Source: Holosporaceae bacterium
GTDB lineage: Bacteria; Pseudomonadota; Alphaproteobacteria; UBA3830
Assembly (NCBI GenBank): GCA_031288225.1
Contig: JAITRU010000039.1
Span: 1-53,251 of the forward strand
DNA: 53,251 nucleotides
Direction: 5' to 3'
Every line of letters starts with the position of its first letter. Positions within the stretch are counted from its first letter, which is position 1. The position numbers and the translations under genes are program-made. The notes beneath the pieces are model-generated. The model worked only from the letters and a program-made list of their open reading frames with translations, had not been told where the DNA came from and made no database searches. Of the stretch, positions 20,895 through 28,609 are shown piece after piece.

Positions 20895-21311
20895 ATGAAT
20901 TATTCACAAAATGACCTGCAAACACTTGCAAAAACCATTTATGGCGAAGCTCGTGGAGAACTACACAAATTTGGCATAGTATCCCTAATTGCCGTTGCCA
21001 ATGTCGTTGTAAATAGAAAAAGAAAAAATTTTGCAAATTCCATAGCAGAAGTTTGTGTTGCTCCCTATCAATTTTCCTGCTGGAGCAAGAGCGATCCGAA
21101 CTACAAAAAAATGATGCGGATTACCTCGGAAGAAGCTCACATCTTTGGTAAATGCTTGGAAACGGCAGAAAATGTTCTATCTGAAAAATGGCCTGATATC
21201 ACAGATGGATGCGACCATTACCACGAACGCAGCATCAGGCCGTACTGGGCTGTTTATTTGATCCCGAAAAGAATTTTCGGATCTCATTACTTTTATGTGC
21301 TTAAAAACTAA
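20895..21311 (+). CDS. Cell wall hydrolase (SleB/Hydrolase_2-like)
   Basis: LAKTIYGEARGE and VVNRKR...YQFSCWS signatures; ORF extends upstream to 20850. Confidence 0.8.
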   Translation: MNYSQNDLQTLAKTIYGEARGELHKFGIVSLIAVANVVVNRKRKNFANSIAEVCVAPYQFSCWSKSDPNYKKMMRITSEEAHIFGKCLETAENVLSEKWPDITDGCDHYHERSIRPYWAVYLIPKRIFGSHYFYVLKN

Positions 21312-22142
21312 GTGAAAGGAAAAAACGAAATGAAAGATTTTATAGAAAAAATAGTATTGAATTCCATCAATACACTAAAAGGTGAAATGGTAAATGTATT
21401 ACAGGAAGTTGGAAAGTCTCTACGATCATCTTCCTCCACCAATGAGGTTATCGACGATGTTCATGGAGAAATATCTACGATGCACAATGATGATGCCGGT
21501 ACCACCAATGAGTGGACGGAAAATTGCCGATACCAGGAATTATCACAATCAACCATGGTTGCTCCCGGAGAGACCGGAGAGGTGCAGCGTATTGTGCTGA
21601 CTGCCGAATCTCCGTTAATACAGAAGAAATTGCCTGACAATCAACCTAAAAGCAGTAATGATCTAGAAAAAAATGCCAAAGGAACAGATGACAAAGATGC
21701 TGATGCACAAAACAATGGTTGTAGCGGAAAAATTGACGACAACAATGTTCATACCGCCAATCATAATTTCTGCAGTGCTGGAATCTGCAATGATGGCGAT
21801 AATGCCAGAAATGGTTCCGGCAACAGCAGCATCCCTGGCGGCGGTGTCTTCGGCAATCCCAACACCATTCAGACCATCAACGCCTATGGCCGCAACAAAA
21901 GACTAAATATCATGATCCTCGGAGCCGCTGCAGGACTAATTGTATGTATGCTGATGCTTTCTCTATACCAAGGTGAATTGCCCGGAGAGGTTGTCGGCAT
22001 CATATCCACCGTATCCGGTATATTTGGCTCCTGCCTCAAGGATGCCTACAGCTTTGAATTTGGTTCATCCCGCGGCAGTAAGGATAAGGACGACAAAATT
22101 TCGTCAAGCATACTAGCAACACTGAATCATAATACCAAGTAG
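21312..22142 (+). CDS. Holin-like protein with long low-complexity N-terminus
   Basis: C-terminal TM segments followed by FGSCLKDAYSFEFGSSRGSKDKDD, reminiscent of phage/GTA holins. Confidence 0.5.
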   Translation: MKGKNEMKDFIEKIVLNSINTLKGEMVNVLQEVGKSLRSSSSTNEVIDDVHGEISTMHNDDAGTTNEWTENCRYQELSQSTMVAPGETGEVQRIVLTAESPLIQKKLPDNQPKSSNDLEKNAKGTDDKDADAQNNGCSGKIDDNNVHTANHNFCSAGICNDGDNARNGSGNSSIPGGGVFGNPNTIQTINAYGRNKRLNIMILGAAAGLIVCMLMLSLYQGELPGEVVGIISTVSGIFGSCLKDAYSFEFGSSRGSKDKDDKISSSILATLNHNTK

Positions 22143-22219
22143 ACGCAGCTTGCGTGTATCATGCTGAACTTGCATATATGAAAATGCATGCTCTAAAAAT
22201 CACGGAAGATCCATTCCCT

Positions 22220-22876
22220 TTACTTTGGTGTTCCTATTATAAATCTAGAATTACCGGTTTTTTTTAGAATTAACACATTAAGATTCTGAATTGAATCTGT
22301 GATTAGTGACGATTGCTCCACCACCACAATGGTTTTTTTCGAAATCCACCTAAATTGGCCAAGGTGATCAACAACCTGTTCAATGGGTATACTTTTATCA
22401 AAGTACGGCGGATCAAGAAATGCCACGTCACAGTGGTTTGGAGTTTTTGTGTTGGGCGTAAATTTTCCATAGGAGCATATGCCGTCATTTTCGTCATAAT
22501 TTGTGTTATTGTCCTTTTTTTCATTTAGCAAGCCACATTTGTCGTAACAATGTGATAGTTGCATAATATCAGATCGAATTAATGTGCATCTGTCCGCTAT
22601 TTTTAGTTTACTGATATTGGACATGATGGTAGAGATGGCATCTTTGTTTCTATCCACCAAATAGGCATGAGTAGCACCTCTTGATATGGCTTCAATTCCC
22701 AAAGCTCCCGAGCCAGCGAAACAATCCAAAACAGTTTTGTTGTAAAAAAAATCTAGTTCAGATGCTGCTAAAATATCAAAAAGTGCTTGCCTATATCTTG
22801 AAAGGGTTGGACGAGCCGACTTTGGAATAGCGATTGGTATGCCGCCGTATTGACCGGCTATAATCTTTATGCTCAT
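22220..22876 (-). CDS. rsmD: 16S rRNA (guanine966-N2)-methyltransferase
   Basis: MSIKIIAGQYGG start, LDCFAGSGALGIEAISRGA, VAFLDPPY. Confidence 0.93.
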   Translation of the reverse strand: MSIKIIAGQYGGIPIAIPKSARPTLSRYRQALFDILAASELDFFYNKTVLDCFAGSGALGIEAISRGATHAYLVDRNKDAISTIMSNISKLKIADRCTLIRSDIMQLSHCYDKCGLLNEKKDNNTNYDENDGICSYGKFTPNTKTPNHCDVAFLDPPYFDKSIPIEQVVDHLGQFRWISKKTIVVVEQSSLITDSIQNLNVLILKKTGNSRFIIGTPK

Positions 22877-22911
22877 TTCTACTTAGTTTACAATATTGGT
22901 AATGGAAAAAG

Positions 22912-22988
22912 TGGTCGGGGTAAGAGGATTTGAACCTCCGACATCTTGCTCCCAAAGCAAGCGCGCTACCAGACTGCGCCACACCCCG
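22912..22988 (-). tRNA. tRNA-Pro(TGG), encoded CCA
   Basis: Reverse complement folds as CGGGGTGTGGCGCAGTCTGGTAGCGCGCTTGCTTTGGGAGCAAGATGTCGGAGGTTCAAATCCTCTTACCCCGACCA. Confidence 0.95.
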
Positions 22989-23082
22989 CTTTTTCGTTCT
23001 GTTCCGTAGAATACAAAAATACGTTCCATACCACAATATACTAGTATATTAATATTTGTTGTTGATGTAGGCTTCGAAATTT

Positions 23083-23388
23083 TGTGCATAACTTTTTTTT
23101 GCGTTTCTGTATTTTATTAACCTATTATTAATGGAAGCAAAAATAATTTTGCATCTCATTGGATGAATGTGGATAAAAGTGTTAACAAGTTATTAACAAA
23201 GGTGAATAAATCGTCTGTCTTTGATAGTTGAAATTGCCGGATGAAAGTCCGTGAATTACTACTACTACTCAGATCTTTTTTAAAAGTTGTAGTGTTGTGG
23301 TTACGGAAATATGGCATTCCAAATGCGTAATTTTTCAGCAATGCTACCATTCATATTTGCTACGCACTTTTTCCCAAGCTTATGCACA
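23083..23388. promoter_or_regulatory. Candidate replication origin: DnaA and CtrA boxes
   Basis: TGTGCATAA 23083-23091, TTAACCTATTATTAA 23117-23131, TGTGGATAA 23168-23176, TTAACAAGTTATTAA 23182-23196, TTATGCACA 23380-23388; AT-rich, no ORF. Confidence 0.55.
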
Positions 23389-23459
23389 GGTTTTATGACA
23401 AGCGATTAGGTCTTGGTAGAGAATACTTGAATTTTCAGATGCCCGAAGAAAATGAGATT

Positions 23460-23562
23460 ATACCAAATCCCATCATCGATTAGCTATTGCCTGCCTGGCA
23501 GCGGCTGCCATAGAGCGTGTTCTAGAAACCATTTGGACAATCCAAAATGAGATTTGGTATTA
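23460..23562. repeat. MITE-like repeat family 1A, copy 2
   Basis: Few differences from copy at 4-105; TIR TACCAAATC...GATTTGGTA. Confidence 0.85.
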
Positions 23563-23565
23563 TAT

Positions 23566-23662
23566 CATAACCTGCTTTGAAAGTGCATTTGTAATGTCGA
23601 ATTTTCACTAGGATATAAGGCTGCTCATTGCGCTAACGAATGCACTTTCAAAGCAGGTTATG
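23566..23662. repeat. MITE-like repeat family 2 with perfect 24-bp inverted ends
   Basis: CATAACCTGCTTTGAAAGTGCATT / AATGCACTTTCAAAGCAGGTTATG. Confidence 0.85.
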
Positions 23663-23686
23663 TATACATAATTTTCGGCCTTCTTC

Positions 23687-23929
23687 TCATTTTTTCTTCA
23701 GTGATTCGAACTTACCGGACATAATGGTGTACGATAGATTCGCCAGCACGGCAGCATTACGTTTCGCTTCATCATACCCCTGGCCAAACTGCATCAATTT
23801 ATTTGCCATGTTGGTCTCGTATTTTTTCCTGGAATCATCCGCCTCTTTTTTTGCTTCTTCGGCTGCTCGCTTTCTCTTTTCTTCTCCTTCCCTTTTTTGA
23901 TGTTTATCTTTTTCCTTTTGCATCCTCAT
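23687..23929 (-). CDS. Small charged coiled-coil protein
   Basis: ORF overlaps the upstream stop (ATGA-type coupling); Lys/Glu-rich. Confidence 0.4.
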   Translation of the reverse strand: MRMQKEKDKHQKREGEEKRKRAAEEAKKEADDSRKKYETNMANKLMQFGQGYDEAKRNAAVLANLSYTIMSGKFESLKKK

Positions 23930-24636
23930 TTGTTGGAGGTTTTTTTTTGTGTAGATGGTGTATAAATCATCGATTCATTCTTACATTCCTTGCAAAATCG
24001 TTTGACATTTTCGGAAATAAGATTTTCTTCTCTCACTGTTTTATCATGTTCAAAAATCTCTTTTTTGTTCCTATTGCATCTTACTTTTTTTTCCTTTTCG
24101 CTTAATAGCGTAACTATGTTTGCTTTTTCATGCTTATCTTTTATTTGATCTACCTTGCTGACTAATTTTCCCACGCTGGATACTGAAATAATTTTTCCAC
24201 ACTGAAATGAGTTATCAATATTTATTACAGTTCTTGTTGAAGGACTCAATGTATGGGGTAGTTTCTTTTGACCTGCAGATTTGCCACTAAAATAAGTTTT
24301 AGAACTTACCACTGATGAAGATGGTTTTGGTCCGAAACGCTTCACCATTAACGGAGTATTAATGGCCGAGAATTGGCATTTGGGAGACCCACCATTCGAA
24401 GATAGTATCGTTCTTTGAGTAGAACTAGTACACGTTGATGATGACAGTCTCTGCCTAGGAGAAGAACCTATCTCAAACCCTAAGCTTTTCAACTTATTAG
24501 AACGCGAATATTCCAAATTGTTGCAGAAAGTCGTTATGCTGTTTCCAGGATTACAGACATTGCGCAAACCCCTGATGGACAAGTCAAAAAAGAACGGTGA
24601 AGAACCCGTATCTCTGCTACTTTTGGACTGCGACAA
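23926..24636 (-). CDS. Hypothetical protein, Ser-rich
   Basis: Open frame with probable TTG start; upstream hairpin; no known domain. Confidence 0.4.
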   Translation of the reverse strand: MSQSKSSRDTGSSPFFFDLSIRGLRNVCNPGNSITTFCNNLEYSRSNKLKSLGFEIGSSPRQRLSSSTCTSSTQRTILSSNGGSPKCQFSAINTPLMVKRFGPKPSSSVVSSKTYFSGKSAGQKKLPHTLSPSTRTVINIDNSFQCGKIISVSSVGKLVSKVDQIKDKHEKANIVTLLSEKEKKVRCNRNKKEIFEHDKTVREENLISENVKRFCKECKNESMIYTPSTQKKTSNK

Positions 24637-24686
24637 AGACCAATTTTTCTCCTTGTCGCAGTCGATATCATCCTGTAGGGAGGATT

Positions 24687-26228
24687 TTATTTCTTCTCCG
24701 TTTCTTCTATTTTTTTTTTATTATCATCTTCTTCTGAAACATCATTATTGTTCTCATTCGTTTCTACTACTTTTTTTACTTCCTCTTCTTTTACTTCTTC
24801 TTTAGTTTCCTCTTCTTTTACTTCTTCTTCTTTAGTTTCCTCTTCTTTAGTACTTTCCTCTACTTTTTCTTCTTTAGTACTTTCCTCTACTTCTTCTTTA
24901 GTTTCCTCTTCTTTAGTACTTTCCTCTACTTCTTCTTTAGTACTTTCCTCTACTTCTTCTTTAGTTTCCTCTTCTTTAGTACTTTCCTCTTCTTTTACTT
25001 CTTCTTCATTACTACTTTCCTCTTCTTCTTTAGTACTTTCCTCTTCCTCTTCTTCTTCATTTTCATTACTACTACTTTCTTCTCCATTACTATCTTCTTC
25101 TTCTTCACTATTGCCAGAGGATGATGAATCCTTGATTCCAAGATTCTTGAATTTTTCCTTTATTTCTTCCACTTCGGCGGATAATTTTTTCTTTTTCTTC
25201 TTTTCGTTCTTTATAACTTGCTCTAGTTCTTTTGTTTCTTTTTCTTTTTCTTTCGTTTCTTTTATAAGTTCGCTGACTTTGTCTTTTTCTATATTATCAA
25301 TTGTTTCTTTTTCTTTAGCAATTTCTTCTACTTTTTCCCTTTTTTTCTTTACTTCTTCCTCAATTTCTTTCGCTTTTTGATCCTCAAGTTCAGCATCTTT
25401 TTTCGATTTCTGTACGCTCTCTTCTAAACTCTTAAGTTCTTGCTGCAGACGATATTCTTTTTTCTGCTTTTTTTGGTTAAGCTTAGAATTACTCTCTTCC
25501 ACTTCATTTCTTTTTTGTAATGTTTTTTCCAAAACTTTTGATTTATTCTCTAACTGACACCTTGCTTCTTCTTCTTTCTTCATTTTTCGCTTATTTTCCA
25601 GCTCATTTGCCACTTTTTCTTCTTCTAGCTTCATTCTTTCTAGTTCTTCTAGAAGTTTTTTCTGCTTCATTTTCTTTTCTTCAGCTATTTTAGCTTGTTC
25701 GCGCATAGTTTCCTTCAGTTGCTTGAGCCGTTCAGCGATCATACTAGCACTATCGGATTCGGCTTTTTTCTTGTGTTTTTTATCCTTTTGTTCATTAATA
25801 ACGTCGAAAAGCATATCATTCGTGGCGGAATAGCTACCAAGATCATTTTTTGATTCCTTAACTTTTAATGGCTTCTCCTGCGATTTATCAATAGTGTCAC
25901 TCGTAAGCATATCATTAAGAGGCTCACTTTTTGATTCCTTAGCTTTTTTTGATGGCTTCTTCCGCGATTTATCAATAGTGTCACTCGGTTCGTGCTTTGA
26001 TATATTATTAATGCTATCAATGAGCATATTATTCGTGGCGGAGCAGTTACTAAGAGACTTCTTTTTTGATTTCCCATGCGATTTATGCGAATTCCCATCT
26101 ACAACAGACACTAATTGCTGCTTTTCCAACTTTGGCTCATCATTAGTAGTTGACTTTTTTATTCCATAGGCATCATTACCTAGCAAGAACAGTGTTCCGG
26201 TAAATACATGTAGCAATTTTTTTTTCAT
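24687..26228 (-). CDS. Secreted Glu/Lys-rich coiled-coil repeat protein
   Basis: RBS aaggaggataatt ATG, signal peptide MKKKLLHVFTGTLFLLGNDAYG, EESTKEEETKEEV repeats. Confidence 0.75.
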   Translation of the reverse strand: MKKKLLHVFTGTLFLLGNDAYGIKKSTTNDEPKLEKQQLVSVVDGNSHKSHGKSKKKSLSNCSATNNMLIDSINNISKHEPSDTIDKSRKKPSKKAKESKSEPLNDMLTSDTIDKSQEKPLKVKESKNDLGSYSATNDMLFDVINEQKDKKHKKKAESDSASMIAERLKQLKETMREQAKIAEEKKMKQKKLLEELERMKLEEEKVANELENKRKMKKEEEARCQLENKSKVLEKTLQKRNEVEESNSKLNQKKQKKEYRLQQELKSLEESVQKSKKDAELEDQKAKEIEEEVKKKREKVEEIAKEKETIDNIEKDKVSELIKETKEKEKETKELEQVIKNEKKKKKKLSAEVEEIKEKFKNLGIKDSSSSGNSEEEEDSNGEESSSNENEEEEEEESTKEEEESSNEEEVKEEESTKEEETKEEVEESTKEEVEESTKEEETKEEVEESTKEEKVEESTKEEETKEEEVKEEETKEEVKEEEVKKVVETNENNNDVSEEDDNKKKIEETEKK

Positions 26229-26469
26229 AATTATCCTCCTTAAAAAAACTGGTCGGATTATACACCACAATTCTTACAGGTTGCAATGCCATAAAAAAAC
26301 AATTAATACAAAGCCCAAATAATATTCGGCATTTGACAGAGATGCTCTATTGTTCAGCGCTTTAAAAAAAATGACAGATCAATTTTTGGAATAGCTATTC
26401 ATATTTTTTGCACTTTTCAGTAGTTTTTTTTTGGATTTATGGCAGTGTTTTTTTATATTTTTTCATCTT

Positions 26470-27414
26470 TCAATATGTACTAGTAATAATATCGTCAACA
26501 TTGATTATGACATCACTGTCATAGCCACTGCCATTTAATACAAATGCTTCAGGCAATTTATAGCGAAACCATGTGCATTGCTGTTTAATATATTGGCGAG
26601 TTTTAATAAAAATACTACCGATGCATTCGGTTTCCGATAATTCATTCTTCACAAAACATTTCAAATCGGCATAGCCGATTGCGCAGCTGAGAGGACCACC
26701 ATAGTCGGGATATCTGCGCATAAAATCCATTAACTCATCCGGAGCCCCATCGCGCATCATTTTTTGTACCCTCCGATAACACAGTTCATGCAATTTGCTG
26801 CGATCCGGAGACAATAAAAATGTTGTTGCGTGATAGGATTGATGACTATTCCCGGCTGATCGCCACCATTCCGACAATGGTTTCCCAGTGAAATATGCCA
26901 CTTCATAGGCACGCAAAATACGCTGGACATCATTTTTGTGTCGTTGGTCAAAGCTATAGTCCAAAGCCAATAATTTTTCCAAAAATTGATTTTTGCCCAG
27001 GGTGTTAAATTCTTTCCGGACCTGCTGCCGAATGTTTTGGGGAATTTTTGGAATGGGAGCAATTCCATCTGTGATTGCTCGGATGTAAAATCCAGTTCCG
27101 CCGCAGATAATTGCAATTTTGTTTTTTGCTCGTAAATTTTCAATGACAGCCTGGGCTTTTTGCAGCCAAAGGACAACATTGGATGAATCGTTGGGACCTA
27201 ATATTCCGAACAAATTATGTGCCACATCTCCCATATCCGTGAGAGACGGATGCGCCGTAAGGACTTTCAAATCCTTGTACAACTGTATGCTATCGGCGTT
27301 GATAATTTCGGAATCCAAGCCATATTTTTTTCTCAAAAATGCCGCAATATGCAGGGACAGTAGCGTCTTCCCGGACGCCGTTGGACCGGCCACAATGATC
27401 ACATCATTCATCAT
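26470..27414 (-). CDS. miaA: tRNA dimethylallyltransferase
   Basis: VAGPTASGKTLLSLHIA, INADSIQLYKDL, GGTGFYIRA. Confidence 0.95.
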   Translation of the reverse strand: MMNDVIIVAGPTASGKTLLSLHIAAFLRKKYGLDSEIINADSIQLYKDLKVLTAHPSLTDMGDVAHNLFGILGPNDSSNVVLWLQKAQAVIENLRAKNKIAIICGGTGFYIRAITDGIAPIPKIPQNIRQQVRKEFNTLGKNQFLEKLLALDYSFDQRHKNDVQRILRAYEVAYFTGKPLSEWWRSAGNSHQSYHATTFLLSPDRSKLHELCYRRVQKMMRDGAPDELMDFMRRYPDYGGPLSCAIGYADLKCFVKNELSETECIGSIFIKTRQYIKQQCTWFRYKLPEAFVLNGSGYDSDVIINVDDIITSTY

Positions 27415-27420
27415 CTAGGT

Positions 27421-27496
27421 TGGCGTCTCCTAGGGAATTCGAATCCCTGTTATCGCCGTGAGAGGGCGACGTCCTAGACCACTAGACGAAGGAGAC
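27421..27496 (-). tRNA. tRNA-Glu(CTC), encoded CCA
   Basis: Reverse complement GTCTCCTTCGTCTAGTGGTCTAGGACGTCGCCCTCTCACGGCGATAACAGGGATTCGAATTCCCTAGGAGACGCCA folds as a cloverleaf. Confidence 0.93.
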
Positions 27497-27878
27497 AGCA
27501 TAGAGCGAAATTTCATGGTTTGCAGGACCGTTACAAAACTCATGGCGCTGGCTAAGCGTAGGCTAATGTCTTCTCAAAAGCAAGAAATATTTTAGACATC
27601 ATCTATGGGATAAACTACCTAGCAAATTTGGATCAATCGCTAAAAGCCAAAATTTAGTTAAAAATAGCATCAATAATTAAGAAAAAATTTACTTTTTTGC
27701 CATAGAATGTTTGCATGTGGTTTTTTTGTTATGCAATGTATCTTCGTGTTAGGATTCTTTTTCATACAATCAATTGTAAGTAACAAATTTTAGCCTAGGG
27801 CGAGTCGTTATATATCATTGATCGCTGAAGCTAATGTATGACTAAGTATAGTTTTTAATAAAAAACAGGATAACGCCA

Positions 27879-28211
27879 ATGAGTAAAAAAAACATTTTTC
27901 CATTGTTGATGATTTCTTGGCTTTGCCATCTATCTTCTTCGGTGGAAGCGACATTTTCGTTAGGCGCCCAAGAGAGGTGCGACGAAAAAAAAATTGAGGC
28001 AAAAAGACACACTTGTGTTCTCGTATCTCAGAAAAATCCAAACTGCATCTGGTGCCAAGGCACATGTAGAGTGGCTTGCTCCAATTGCAGCATTCCTGGA
28101 TCAAATAGCAATATTTTGTGTAATACGTGTCTAGCTGACGGGAATGTACCGTGTCCCTACTGCTATACTTTTTTTAGATGGATAGACGAAAAAGCAAGCT
28201 TTGATAAATGA
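27879..28211 (+). CDS. Small secreted Cys-rich (DnaJ-type CxxC-like) protein
   Basis: Signal peptide then CIWCQGTC, ACSNC, LCNTC, PCPYC motifs. Confidence 0.6.
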   Translation: MSKKNIFPLLMISWLCHLSSSVEATFSLGAQERCDEKKIEAKRHTCVLVSQKNPNCIWCQGTCRVACSNCSIPGSNSNILCNTCLADGNVPCPYCYTFFRWIDEKASFDK

Positions 28212-28229
28212 GTTAAGAACGACAATAAA

Positions 28230-28336
28230 GTATACATAAACTGTTTTAAAAATGCGTTCATTTTTGCGATGATCGGACTGATATTCGAGCGAAAATACTA
28301 CATTACAATCGCACTTTCAAAGCAATTTATGTATAC
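28230..28336. repeat. MITE-like repeat family 2, copy
   Basis: gtatacataaactgttttaaaaatgcg ... cgcactttcaaagcaatttatgtatac. Confidence 0.8.
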
Positions 28337-28518
28337 TGAAAAATCAGAATTTTGTAGAGCTGTATCTATCTTTATAGGGCAATCCCCACAATGGTTGCTT
28401 GCAAAGTAGATGAATATTTTGCTAGCATTTGCCGGCCCTGAAGTTGTTGTTGCGCATGCTATGGCATGGTAGGTGGTGGTGTTTGGCTATATTGCTATCG
28501 GCTACGCATTTAATCTTA

Positions 28519-28609
28519 TACCAGATCTCGTTGCAAATTATCCAAAACATGCTTTGCATAGCCTGCAAATCAAGGATGTCATTTGGATACCAGACATGGG
28601 ATCTGGTAT
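28519..28609. repeat. MITE-like repeat family 1B, copy 2 (overlaps secretin 5' end)
   Basis: One mismatch relative to 16806-16896. Confidence 0.85.

Noticed and set aside
24750-25100. Possible CRISPR array (short repeated units)
   Set aside because: Units are contiguous and coding (EESTKEE), with no unique spacers of constant length; no cas genes in the window.
24748-25380. 210-aa Ser/Phe-rich ORF on the + strand
   Set aside because: Antisense shadow of the Glu/Lys-rich repeat CDS.
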